A model generated the notes under the pieces. The model saw only the letters and a list, made by a program, of their open reading frames with translations. It was not told where the DNA came from and did not search any database. From Lycium barbarum (taxonomy: Eukaryota; Streptophyta; Magnoliopsida; Solanales; Solanaceae), in NCBI RefSeq assembly GCF_019175385.1, contig NC_083337.1, positions 44,926,938 to 44,990,937 of the forward strand: a stretch of 64,000 nt of DNA. The letters run 5' to 3'. This document shows positions 48,135 to 60,386 of the stretch, piece after piece (within the stretch, counting starts at the first letter, position 1; every line of letters starts with the position of its first letter). The position numbers were made by a program, and so were the translations under genes.

Positions 48135-50418
48135 GTAACCTCGTGAGACCATATAACCCACAACTGCGTATCTACGAGCCTCTACTAGAGTGCTAGACAT
48201 AGGGACAGGACAGGACCCTGTCATGCCCAAGATATACACATGTACACAAAAGAATAATCAAAGGCACCTCCGGAACAATGGAGTGCTCTCAAATCAGCTA
48301 CTAGCTCCTACATGTTTGGATCAAGATCACCTCCCTGTCTACCTGTGGACATGAACACAGCGTCCAAAGAAAACAGACGTCAGTAGGAACATTGTACTGA
48401 GTATGAGAGGCATAAACAATAATAATACGTTAATGAGATAATGGAGGCATCCAATAGAGGGAAACTGTATCTGACTGTCACTTACAGAGAAATAATGCAT
48501 ACTGGCTTACATCATAATCGTCGTCATGTCATATATGCATAAATGAATCAATGTATAAGCTGCCCGTCCATATAGGTACGGTGTGATAATAATTAACCTG
48601 CGTCCAGGCCTCCCGCGTCCGGGGGCTAAGTTGCCTACTGCAGTGGTGTGTCTGCCCGTCCATATAGGCACGGTGTAATATCATCAACATATACTCATCA
48701 TAATGCATGTATAATAACTCAAGGATAGCTATACTTTATCTTGGTGACATAAGGTCGTGAACCCCCGATTCCATTATGAAACATCTATAAGTATTCTGCC
48801 TCACCTTGAAAGAAATAGTATATAAGGTGAGTGAATACAATAAATGAAATCATTAACTTTATGGTATTCTGCCTCACCTTGAAGGAAACAATGTATAAGG
48901 TTAGTGTATACAATATATAACATCATTAGCATTATAGGAACATCATGTCATAAACTCTAGAATATTTATACTTAATTTATCATCATCATTGTTTAACTCA
49001 TAATATATCTCTCATCTCATATGGCTATTCATGGACATAGGCTAGTAGTTTTCCCGGAATGTAGAAGATTCATGGAGAAGAAAGAAGAATCACTCCATCG
49101 AATTCATGCCATACAAAGAAAGGACTAGCCTCACATACCTTTTTCATTTAACTAATCTATCGCTTGCTTGTTCTCCTTTGATGCTCACGTCTCTACCTTC
49201 AAGAGAAGTCGCATGAACATTAGCCAATCGATTACTTAAACGTGCTTACTAAAGCTAAATAAAATTGGGCAGCATTTCCTTTGTTTCTGCTGCTTTCCCC
49301 ATTTCATATTTCAACTCTCAACGTCAATAATAACATTCATAATATCATCATCATTATTCAATTCCCACAATTTACTCTCATGGTCATCCATAGTCACAAT
49401 CATACTACAACGTTACATTCATTCTCATCTAATGTTTCTCTCATACTCCTAACATCATTCATAACGTGATTACAATCTCAACATATCAAGATTCATGATT
49501 CATATTAATCTACTATTCACAATTGTCACTAATCTTATCTTTTGTAATCCATTTTCCATTTTCTTCCAAAATCCAAGTGTTTCAACCTTTCCATACTTTA
49601 AACAACATGGAGAAATCATAAAACTCACCTTTGAATGCGTAGGAATGGGTTTTGGTTGGCAATACTTTACTTGGAGAAAACCCTAACTTCACGCCCAAGA
49701 GAATTCTTGACTTAGAGGAACCCTAGTGAGTTTCTTGCACTTGATTCACTTGAATTCTTGATATTGATCATTGCTTTTCCTTGAATTCTTGTATATGATG
49801 TGTGTATGGAACCCTCTAGAATCTTGGAGAGAAGTGGTGAAGTGAGAAGAATGAATAAAATGAAATGGGATCACATTTAAATACTTGGAGTAACTCAGCC
49901 CGTCGGGACTTATACGGACCACTTATACGGTCCGTATTACATTTCACGGGCCGTATAGGTGTCCGTGGTTCACCACCATGGAACACATAGTTGTTGTTGG
50001 GTTATGTGGACCATTATACGGTCCGTATAACATTCCACGGGCCGTATAACATGGTCGTGTAACTCATAGTTTTTCCGAAGTTGTTCTCGTCGTTTCGTTT
50101 GATCTCCAATCCTTATACAACCTTCTTAACACTTGTTTAATACTTCATTAATGATCTAAACATCCCTATAACTCGACCTCAAGACCTTACCAAACAATCC
50201 TTAACACAAGAATTTACGGAATCTTTCCTAAACCTCACTTATACTCCACTTATCCTTATCAATCCTTATTCCATCAATTCATATAACCTCAAGGTCTTTA
50301 ACGTACGCATTCTAGGACAACTAATTATCCGTCCTATAATCTTAAGAACTTCCTGTTATCCTTAAGCTCGCAGTCGTTCTCTTACTACACGACGACATGA
50401 ATTTTCCAAGGTGTAGCA
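47912..50418 (-). repeat. 3' LTR of element K
   Basis: Edges TGTCACGACCC and GGTGTAGCA (GGTGTAACA expected). TA run 48103-48131; double hairpin 48362-48399 with CGTC/GACG arms; inverted repeat with GTATTC...CTCACCTT and its complement at 48791-48838, inside a tandem duplication of about 75 bases; palindromes ATACGGTCCGTAT at 49925-49937 and 50016-50028. Confidence 0.9.
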
Positions 50419-50455
50419 TTCTTCCCCCGTTTTGGAACATTCATCCTCGAATGTT
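50419..50455 (-). other. Polypurine tract and inverted repeat, element K
   Basis: The minus strand reads AAAACGGGGGAAGAA against the LTR, preceded by arms AACATTCG/GAATGTT (50436-50455). 50456-50621 is untranslated DNA without other signals. Confidence 0.8.
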
Positions 50456-50621
50456 AAACACTCGGGAATTCTACGAAAATTTCGCCAGAGTTTCCCTTAT
50501 AATATAGCACTACCGTCCTGTCACAACAACCCATAATAATATTACCTCACAGGGCCACCACACAATAGAACTATAAATTGGCTGCACACGACCAAAAGCA
50601 TGAAAAGTAAGCATACATACC

Positions 50622-51707
50622 TCATAGTGTTAGTCTTTCATCTTGAATCTCCCCTAGGGGTTGGAATAAGTGTGAATACTTGAACTTCATACTCTCTTCT
50701 GCTACCCAAGTCATTGCTTCCCGGTTGTTGTTTCGCCACAAGACTTTGACTGAAGCTACTTTCTTATTTCGAAGTCTTCGTACTTGCCTGTCTAAGATGG
50801 CAATAAGCACTTCTTCATATGCTAGCTTTTCTGTCACTCGGACATCATCAATCGGAACAATCCTCGTAGGATCTCCAATACACTTACGGAGCATTGAGAC
50901 ATTAAAAACTGGGTGGACTGATTCAAGCTCTAAAGGTAAGTCCAACTCGTAGGCTACATGACCTACCTTGCGGATAATCCTATAAGGTCCAATGTATCGA
51001 GGACATAACTTTCCTTTCTTGCCAAATCTCATCACCCCTTTCATTGGTGACACCTTTAAAAATACCCAATCATCAACCTGAAATTCCAAGTCTCGCCGGC
51101 GGTTGTCCGCATTAGATTTTTGGCCACTTTGGGCTGTCAACAATCGATCTCGTATCACCTTAACTTTTTCTACAGCTTGCTGAATCAATTCAGGGCCTAT
51201 CAGCTGTACTTCTCCTGTTTCAAACCATCCAATTGGGGATCTGCACTTCCTTCCATATAAAGCTTCGTACGGAGTCATTCGGATACTGGAATAGTAGCTA
51301 TTGTTATATGCGAACTCAATAAGGGGTAGGTGATCATCTTAACTACCACCGAAATCTAATATGCATGCCCATAGCTTATCTTCCAAGGTCTGAATAGTAC
51401 GTTCGGCTTGTCCATCGGTCTGCAGATGAAATGCCGTGCTAAGCTTCACTTGGGTACCTAGACCTTCTTGGAAGAATTTCCAGAACTTGGCTGTAAATTG
51501 CGCTCCTCTATCCGTAATAATAGATATTGGAGTACCATGGAGTCGCACAATTTCTTTGAGATACAACCTTGCATAGTCTTTCACTGAGTATGTAGTCCCG
51601 ACTGGAAGAAAATGAGCTGCTTTTGTTAATTTGTCCACAATCACCCATATAGAATCATATTTGCCTCGAGAACGAGGTAACCCCACAATAAAATCCATGT
51701 TGATCAC
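50622..51707 (-). pseudogene. Integrase and chromodomain of element K
   Basis: The core shows NMDFIVG, ITDRGAQF and DGQAERTIQ, so all three acidic residues are kept. A stop lies near 51339 after DFGGS. The second part (51278-50622) has [15 protein letters not shown] [11 protein letters not shown], the GPY-like CPRYIGPYRII and a full chromodomain (VKVLWRNNNREAMTWVAEE, KYSHLF). The C-terminal piece is the best preserved part of K. Confidence 0.85.
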
Positions 51708-51823
51708 TTCCCATTTCTAAGTAGGAATTTCCATCGCTTGCAATAATCCTCCTGGCTTTTGATGTTCGATTTTCACTTGTTGGCAATTTGGACATTGAGC
51801 TACAAATTCTGCTATGTCTCTCT

Positions 51824-53558
51824 TCATGCCATCCCACAATATATTATCTTGAGATCATGATACATTTTGGTTGCACTTGAGTGAATAGAATACCAAGAGT
51901 AATGGGCTTCTTCTAGAATTCGACGGCGCAATTCTGCGACATTCGGAACACATAGTCTGCCTTGGTATCTAAGAATTCCATCCATCGAAACTTCATGAGA
52001 TATGTCTCTGTAATGGCATAGGTGAGGATCTTCGTACTGACGCTCTTTCACTTCCATGTTCAGGGACGAAACTGTGGGATCATTTATACCAATTCCTGCA
52101 TTACCCGAATCAATTACGGGTACGCCAAGATTAGCTAGTTGATGTAGCTGATGAACTAATTCTTTCCTTTCCAGAGGAACTTCGCATAAACTGCCCATTG
52201 ATCAGTGGCTAAGCGCATCGGCTACTACATTTGCTTTTCCGGGGTGGTATAAAATGCTCACCTCATAATCCTTCAATTACTCTAACCACCGCCTCTGTCG
52301 CAGATTCAACTCCTTTTGTTTGAAACTGTACTGAAGACTCTTGTGATCTGTATAAATATCGACATGCACTCCATACAAGTAATGTCTCCACATTTTTAAT
52401 GCATGAATTACTGCAGCCAATTCAAGATCGTGGGTTGGATAGTTCTTTTCATGTTTCCGCAGCTGTCTGGAAGCGTAAGCAATGACTCTACCGTGCTGCA
52501 TTAACATACATCCTAACCTAATGCCGGAAGCATCACTGTACACCACATAACCATCTGACCCTTTTGGAAGTGTTAAGACTGGAGCTGTGGTTAATCTGTC
52601 CATCAACTTTTGGAAGCTGCGTTCACAAGCATCATTCCACTAAAATTTAGCTGACTTCTGGATTAGCTTTGTCAATGGGGCTGAAATAGTGGAAAATCCC
52701 TCTATGAATCTTCTATAGTAACCTGCCAATCCCAGAAAACTACGAACTTCTGTAGGCATCATAGGCCTTGGTCAAGTCTTCACAGCTTCAATTTTTTGAG
52801 TATCAACTCGAATACCATCATCTGCAATAACATGGCCCAGAAATGTCACAGAATTCAACCAAAACTCGCACTTTGAAAATTTTGCATATAATTCTCGGGC
52901 TCGAAGAATCCTAAGAACGATACGTAAATGATTTGCATGTTCTGATTCCGTGCGAGAGTATACCAGAATATCATCAATTAATACTATCACGAATAAATCC
53001 AATAGTGGCCAGAATACATTATTCATCAAATTCATGAACACTGCCGGAGCATTAGTCAACCCAAACGACATCACCCGGAATTCATAATGGCCATATCTCG
53101 TTCTGAATGCTGTTTTGGGAATATCTTCTTCTCTAACTCACTTGATGATAACCCGACCTCAAGTCTATTTTAGAAAACCACTTGGCAGCCTGTAGTTGAT
53201 CAAACAAATCATCAATCCTTGGGAGAGGGTATTTGTTCTTTATTGTCACCTTATTTAACTGCCTATAATCGATGCACATTCATAAGGAACCATCTTTATT
53301 TCTCACGAACAAGACTGGTGCTCCCCATGATGATGAACTGGGCCTAATAAACCCTTTCTCAAGAAAATCCTTCAACTGTGCCTTTAGATCTTTCAATTCT
53401 GCCGGAGCCATTCGATAAGGAGGAATGGAAATAGGCTTGGTGTCCGGCAACACATCGATAGCGAAATCAATCTCTCTTTCTGGAGGAAGGCTTGGAAGTT
53501 CATATGGGAATACATCCAGAAATTCATTCACTACCGGAACGAATTGGAAAGTTGGCAA
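51824..53558 (-). pseudogene. RT-RNase H-integrase zinc region of element K
   Basis: [11 protein letters not shown] and VRNKDGSL, stop, [14 protein letters not shown] with a stop; then [14 protein letters not shown] (Ile-Asp-Asp kept) at about 52960-53000. RNase H at 52606-52277 has YVVYSDASG (Cys to Ser before Asp) and TDHKSLQ. The zinc region at about 51830-51960 has a stop just after CGMA. At least six in-frame stops or shifts separate the pieces. Confidence 0.85.
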
Positions 53559-53733
53559 CCTTGCTTCGGTATCATGAACTCAGACTAGGTGATAAATATA
53601 GCCCTTAGCTATAATCTTCCTTGCCTTAAGGTAGGAAATAAACCTACTATTTGGAGAGGTAGTAATACCCTTCCATTCAAGCACGGGCTCTCCCGGAAAC
53701 TGAAATCGAACTACTTTCATTTGGAAATCAACA

Positions 53734-53955
53734 TTAGCATAACATGAAGTCAATCAATCCATACCCATAATTTTTATACACTTGTCTAGCTATCACGGGA
53801 TCACCAACCGGAGTAGATACCTCAAAAGGTTTGATCGGCTCAGGTTTCACCCCAATACAACCGGCAACATACAGAGTAATATAAGACAGTGTAGAACCCA
53901 GATCTGTCAATGCACACACATCATGGGAGGATATGGATAATATACCTGTAACCAC
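53734..53955 (-). pseudogene. Protease remnant of element K
   Basis: DLGSTLSYI replaces DPGSTLSYI, keeping the Asp. About 60 codons between VYKN and the MGMDWL-like region are deleted: 53755-53760 joins the two sides. Upstream, DLESSPDVVTG follows directly on CSQCGRL, so the second knuckle is deleted as well. Confidence 0.75.
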
Positions 53956-55086
53956 ATCCGGGGAGGACTCAAGATCCTCTAATCTACCGCACTGGCTGCA
54001 TTGCGGTACTGGGGGTCTCCTCTGGCTATAATCTCTCCCAAACTGAAAATATGGGGCCCTTGAACTCTGACCTTGTCCTGAACGAAAGGAGCGACCAAAT
54101 CTCCTACCCGTAAATCAAGAAGGTGCACTAGTCACCGACAGGCCTGAGTATCTAGAATGTGTCTGCCTTGATCCTCCTCTATAATCACTGCCTGCCCCCA
54201 TAGATCTGGCCCTCTTGCATTGCCTCCCATCAATATCACGATCACCCCTTTGTGGTTGCTGTCGTCCCTCTAAGTTTTGGGCATGGGCTTGTATTCAGGA
54301 AATATCCATCCCATCTTGCAACGAAGCCATCAAAAAATCCTTGAACAAATGTTGCCCCAAGCCACTCACAAACCTGTGTACCCTATCTGCCATATCGGCC
54401 ACCATAGTCGGGGCATATCTAGCCAATGAATTAAATTGAAGGCTATATTCCCGGGCACTTATAATTCCTTGCTTCAGATTTAAGAACCAATCCGCTCTAG
54501 CTCGGCGGACCTCGGGTCGCAAATAGTGATGGGTGAAAGCTTCTACAAATTCTTGCCACACGGGAGGAGACGCATTCTCTTTTCTTGATACTAGCCAATT
54601 ATTGTACCATAATACCGCCACTTCTCGGAGTCTATAAGATGCCAACTCCACAGATTCAGTTTTGGAGGCATGAATAATCCTCAATGTTCTCAGCATCTCA
54701 TCAATAAAACCTTACGGGTCTTCATCCAGCTTTGACCCGAAAAACTCCGGAGGATTCAAACTCATAAAGTCACGGGCTCTGGTACTAGCTGCCTGATCAC
54801 TTGAACTCACATTCTGCCGCTGTGCCTGGGCAGCAACCAACTGTGTTAGTAGATTAATGGCCTTGGTCACTTGTTGACCCGAAGCAACCGGTGGAGGAAT
54901 TTGAGCTGAAGCTCCTTCTTGTTCTTCTACATTGGGCGGGGTGGAGGAAGTATTAGATGGGGCCTCGTTATATGACTCGCCCTCTTCTACATTCATTGGC
55001 ATCTCTCTTTCCACCAGCCTTTTTGTCATAGTATTTCCCTTATTGGCGGTTGTAGCTTTTCCTTTTGGCGGCATTTCTGAAATCAT
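53956..55086 (-). pseudogene. gag of element K
   Basis: MPPKGKATTANKG (start at 55074, or MISEM at 55086), Glu/Pro-rich head, LLTQLVAAQAQRQNV, a stop after LDEDP near 54712, then the capsid-like domain with ESVELASYRL, LRPEVRRARADWFL, FNSLARYAP and MDIS before another stop (54295). It ends at CSQCGRL, where the knuckle is lost to a deletion. The capsid fold region itself is almost undisturbed. Confidence 0.8.
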
Positions 55087-55264
55087 AACACACTATTAAG
55101 AGGGGAAAATCTTATAACACAGCTCTATCGCACGATCCCTTATGATGAATGATGGTCATTTTTCCTAAATGCCCTGTAGACTCCTGTCTATTAGTGTGGC
55201 GCGCAACACACCATAAACAAGACTCTACTAGACACGGGTTGTAGACACTTCCTAGGACTGAACT

Positions 55265-55276
55265 GCTCTGATACCA
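55265..55276 (-). other. Primer-binding site, initiator tRNA-Met (element K)
   Basis: GCTCTGATACCA on the plus strand, four bases from the LTR. The leader 55087-55264 resembles those of the other elements. Confidence 0.9.
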
Positions 55277-55280
55277 CTTT

Positions 55281-57745
55281 TGTCACCATCCGACTAGGGG
55301 CCATGACGGGTACTCGGGGCTAACCACCGAGCATCACTCGTCCTACTACTCATCAGGCTCATTAAACTCTTTTATCAAATTAGTACTCAAATCATAAGAA
55401 AAATCATTTTTCATTTGAGAATATAGATACTTTTATATAAATAAGCCTTTCGGCTATCAAAATGATAATGTATATATATATATACACAGTAGTAACCTCG
55501 TGAAACCATATAACCCACAACTGCGAATCTACGAGCCTCTACTAGAGTGCTAGACATAGGGACGGGATATGACCCCGTGTTGCCCAAAATATACACATGT
55601 ACACAAAAGAATAATCAAAGGCACCTTCGGAACAATGGAGTGCTCTCAAATCAGCTACTAGCTCCTACAAGTCTGGATCAAGATCACCTCCCTGTCTACC
55701 TGTGGGCATGAACACAGCATCCAAAGAAAACAGATGTCAGTACGAACATTGTACTGAGTATGAGAGGCATAAACCATAATAATACGTCAATGAGATAAAG
55801 GAGGCATCAAATAGAGGGCAACTGTATCTGACTATCACTTACAAAGAAATAATACATACTGGCTTACTTCATAATCGGCGTCATGTCATATATGCATAAA
55901 TGAATCAATGTATAAGCTGCCCGTCCATATAGGTATGGTGTGATAATAATTAACCTGCGTCCAGGCCTCCCGCGTCCGGGCGATAAGTTAACTACTGCAG
56001 TGGTGTGTCTGCCCGTCCATATAGGCACGGTGTAATATCATCAACATATACTCATCATAATGCATGTATAATAACTCAAGGATAGCTATACTTTATCTAG
56101 GTGACATAAGGTCGTGAACCCCCTATTCCATTATAGAGCATCTATAAATATTCTGCCTCACCTTGAAAGAAATAGTATATAAGGTGAGTGTATACAATAA
56201 ATGACATCATTAACTTTATGGTATTTTGCCTCACCTTGAAGGAAACAATGTATAAGGTGAGTGGATACAATATACAACATCATTAGCGTTATAGGAACAT
56301 CATGTCACAAACTCTAGAATCTTTATACTTAACTCATCATCATCATTGTTGAACTCATAATATATCTCTCATCTCATATGGCTATTCATGGACATAGGCT
56401 ATTAGTTTTCCCGGAATGTAGAAGATTCATGGAGAAGAAAGAAGAATCACGCCATCGGATTCATGCCATACGAAGAAAGGACTAGCCTCACATACCTTTT
56501 TCGTTTAACTAATTTATCGCTTGCTTGTTCTTCTTTGAATTTCACGTCTCTACCTTCAAGAGAAGTCGCATGAACATTAGCCAATCGATTACTTAAACGT
56601 GCTTACTAAAGCTAAAGAAAATAGGGTAGCATTTCCTTTGTTTCTACTACTTTCCCCATATCATATTTCAACTCCCAACGTCAATAATAACATTCATAAT
56701 ATCATCATCATTATTCAATTCCCACAATTTACTCTCATCGTCATCCATAGTCACAATCATACTACAAGGTTACATTCATTCTCATCTGATGTTTCTCTCA
56801 TACTCCTAACATCATTCATAACGTGATTACAATTTCAACATATCAAGATTCATGATTCATATTAATCTACTATTCACAATTGTCACTAATCTTATCTTTT
56901 GTAATTCATTTTCCATTTTCTTCCAAAATCCAAGTGTTTCAACCTTTCCATACTTTAAACAACATGGAGAAATCATGAAACTCACCTTTGAATGCGTAGG
57001 AACGGGTTTTGGTTGGCAATACTTTACTTGGAGAAAACCCTAACTTCACTCCCAAGAGAATTCTTGACTTGGAGGAACCCTAGTGAGCTTCTTGCACTTG
57101 ATTCACTTGAATTCTTGTATATGCAGTGTGTATGGAACCCTCTAGAAGCTTGGAGAGAAGTAGTGAAGTGAGGAGAATGAATAAAATGAAGTGGGATCAC
57201 ATTTAAATATTTGGAATAACTCAGCCCGTCGGGACTTATACGGACCACTTATACGGTCCGTATAACATTTCACGGGCCGTATAAGTGTCCGTGGTTCACC
57301 ACCATGGAACACATAGTTGTTGTTGGGTTATACGGACCATTATACGGTCCGTATAAGATTCCATGAGCCGTATAACATGGTCGTGTAACTCACAGTTTTT
57401 CAGAAGTTGTTCTCGTCGTTTCGTTTGATCTCCAATCCTTATACAGCCTTCTTAACACTTGTTTAATACTTCATTAGTGATCTAAACATCCCTACAACTC
57501 GTCCTCAAGACCTTACTAAACAATCCTTAACACATTAATTTACGGAATCTTTCCAAAAACTCACTTATACTCCACTTATCCTTATCAATCCTTATTCCAT
57601 CAATTCATATAACCTCAAGATCTTTAACGTACGCATTCTCGGACCACTAATTATCCGTCTTATAATCTTAAGAACTTCCTGGTATCCTTAAGCTCGCAGT
57701 CGTTCACTCAGTACACGACGACATTAATTTTTCCATGGTGTAACA
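55281..57745 (-). repeat. 5' LTR of element K
   Basis: Edges TGTCACCATCC and GGTGTAACA. It aligns along its length with 47912-50418. The double hairpin at 55718-55756 has CATC/GATG arms where the other LTR has CGTC/GACG. Palindromes ATACGGTCCGTAT at 57251-57263 and TATACGGTCCGTATA at 57341-57355. Confidence 0.9.
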
Positions 57746-57751
57746 AGTTAC

Positions 57752-58729
57752 CTATCTCGGTGGAAAGCTGAGGGTATTTGCTATGCATATCAGATTTTGT
57801 ATGCATATCAAATTTTGTTTCCCAAGTAGCTTCTTCCACTGAACATTCACGGATGCTATTTCCTTGGACATCAACTTGCGAACATCCCTGTCTAAGACAA
57901 CAATTGGCTCATTCTCAAACGAAAAATTCTCATCTAGCAGAACCGAATCCCAACGGATTATGTAAGAACCATAGCCGTGGTACTTCTTCAACATTGAAAC
58001 ATGAAATACCGGATCAACGCCTGATAACTCGGGAGGTAAAGACAACTTACAAGCCACTTCCCCCACACGCTTGAGGATCTCAAACTGCCTAATGTACCTC
58101 GGGCTAAGCTTGCCCTTCTTCCCAAACCTCATCACACCCTTCATGGCTGAGACCTTGAACAACACTTGCTCCCCCTCTTCAAGCTCAAGATCTTGAACCT
58201 TGCAGTCCGCATATTTCTTTTTCCTACTCTTCGCTGCAAGAAGCTTAGCCTGAATCACCTTTACCTTCTCTAGGGACTCTCTCAGAAGGTCAGTACCCCA
58301 AGGCCTCACCTCGAATGCGTCAAACCATCCAATAGGAGACGTACACCTCCTTCCATACAATGCCTCAAATGGGGCCATATTAATGCTCGAGGTGTAGCTA
58401 TTATTGTAGGCAAATTCGGCTAAGGGCAGGAATTGATCCCAATGCCCACCAAAGTCTATCACGCACGTACGAAGCATATCCTCAAGAACCTGAATAGTCC
58501 ACTCAGACTGCCCGTCAGTCTAAGGGTGGAAGGTTGTGCTAAGATCCAACTTTGTACCTAATTTCTCATGCAAACACTCCCAAAACCTGGATGTGAACGT
58601 GGGGCCTCTATCGGACACGATAGAGATAGGAACCCCGTGAAGCCTAAGCGCCTCACGAATATAGAATTTAGCCAATTTCTCAGCATCATAAGTTATCTTC
58701 ACCGAAATAAAGTGGGCTGACTTAGTCAA
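57752..58729 (-). pseudogene. Integrase and chromodomain of element L
   Basis: TKSAHFISV and IVSDRGPTFTSRFW (second Asp) at 58729-58520, a stop, then MLRTCVIDFGG, APFEALYGRRC, LSPRYIRQFEILKRVG (GPY-like, with Gly-Pro replaced) and FHVSMLKKY. The chromodomain shows IASVNVQWK, then a frameshift of a few missing bases. The expected TWE and final YPQL lie in another frame, with an 18-base tandem duplication (57783-57818). The end of the protein is beyond element K at 47869-47911. L differs from A, G and K in wording and belongs to another chromovirus branch. Confidence 0.8.
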
Positions 58730-59262
58730 CCTATCAACAATAACCTAGATATAGTCAAACTTCCCTAGCGTCTTCGGAAAACCCACCACGAAATCCATGG
58801 CTATTCTTTCCCACTTCCACTCAGGAATGGGTATCCTCTGCAATTTACCCCCAGGTTTTTGATGCTCATACTTCACCTATTGGTAATTCAGCTACTAAGC
58901 AACGAACTCTACTATATCACGCTTCATCCTAGTCCACCAGTAATGTTGCCTCAGATCGCGATACATCTTAGTGGCGCCAGGATGAATAGAATACCTCAAA
59001 CTATGAGCCTCTGTTAGAATGGTCTTGATCAAGTCGCCCAAACATGGCACACATACTCACCCCTTGATTTGCAGCACGCCCTCTTCATCAATCATGACCT
59101 CTTTAGCCTCACCACGCAACACCTTATCACGTATTTTGCACAACTTAGCATCCTCAAACTTCTTAGCCTTAATCTGTTCTTAAAATGACGATCGAACCTC
59201 AACACAAACAACCACCTTGCCTATGTTGGAAATATCCAAACACATAAACTTTTAGCTAGAGT
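58730..59262 (-). pseudogene. RNase H-integrase link of element L
   Basis: Decayed. The zinc-region wording (HYWWTRMK, SLRYSIHPGATKMYRDLR) is recognisable near 58900-59000 in shifting frames with stops. No intact module remains. Confidence 0.55.
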
Positions 59263-60336
59263 CTAGACCTCTCTAGCCAATGGGCGTTTCAAAAAAATCA
59301 AACGAGCCAGACTCCCCATACTAGTCGACTTCCTGCTCAATGCGTCATCTACTACATTTTCCTTACAAGGATGATCCAGAATGGTGATGTCATTGTCCTT
59401 CAGCAGTTCCATCCATCTCCGCTGCCTAGAGTTCAGATCCCTCTGAGTGAACACATGCTGCAAACTGCGATGATCCGTGTATGCCTCACAACGGACACTA
59501 TAGAAGTAGTGCCTCCAGATTTTCAACGTAAAACACCACCGCTGCCAACTCTAGATCATGAGTAGGATAGTTTTTCTCATGCACCTTCAACTACCAAGAA
59601 GCATAAGCAATCACATTCTCTTCCTGCATCAAAATAAAACCCAAACTATAACGTGAAGTATCACTATAAATAACAAAATCCTTGCCCTCCACAGGCAATG
59701 CTGGAATCGGTGCTGTAGTCAATAATGTTTTGAGCTTTTGAAAGCTCTCCTTACACTCGTCGGACCACTCAAACGGTACCTTTTCTAAGTCAAGCGGGTC
59801 AAATGAGAAGCAATAGATGCAAACCCTTTCATAAACCGACAGTAGAAGCTAGCCAAACCCATGAAACTACAGATATCGGTCACTGATGTAGGCCTAGCCC
59901 ATTCCCTAACTGCCTGAATTTTCTGAGGATCCACCGTAATACCCTCTTTCCAAATAACATGCCCCAAGAAGGACACAGAAGACAACCAAAATTCACACTT
60001 GGGGAATTTAGCATACAACTCCTTCTCTCACCACATCCCAAAAGCAACTCTCAAATGTTTCTCATGCTCTGCCTTACTTCTAGAGTACACAAGGATATCA
60101 TCAATGAACACTATTACAAAAGAGTGCAAGTAGGGCTTAAACACACTGTTCATCAAATCCATGTTTGCAGCTAGGGCATTAGTAAGCCCGAAATACGTAA
60201 CTAATAACTCATAGTGCCTATACCTGGTCTGAAAAGCGGTTTTACGAACATCCTCTGCCTGAATCTTCAACTGGTGGTACCCTGACCTTAAATCGATTTT
60301 AGAGAACACAGAAGCTCTCTGTAGCTGATCAAACAA
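59263..60336 (-). pseudogene. RT and RNase H of element L
   Basis: RT has [23 protein letters not shown] and [15 protein letters not shown] (60115-60075), followed by a stop, LYAKFPKCEFWLSSVSFLGHV and FMGLASFYCRFMKGF (60018-59785). RNase H retains [22 protein letters not shown] and [11 protein letters not shown] (59526-59263). Its catalytic Asp region upstream is broken by frameshifts between 59527 and 59784. Confidence 0.8.
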
Positions 60337-60386
60337 GTCATCAATACGAGGATGGGATACTTGTTTCGGAAAGTTACCTTATTCGA

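Larger units (their letters stand above)
47912..57745 (-). mobile_element. Element K: complete Ty3/gypsy chromovirus
   Basis: Both LTRs, primer site, gag, pol and polypurine tract are present between perfect AGTTA duplications (47907-47911 and 57746-57750). Length is 9.8 kb. The LTRs differ visibly (roughly 5 percent by eye), so the insertion is not new. The coding part has deletions at the knuckle/protease and many stops, so K is complete in structure but dead. It is inserted in the last codons of pol of element L, in the same direction. Confidence 0.92.
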
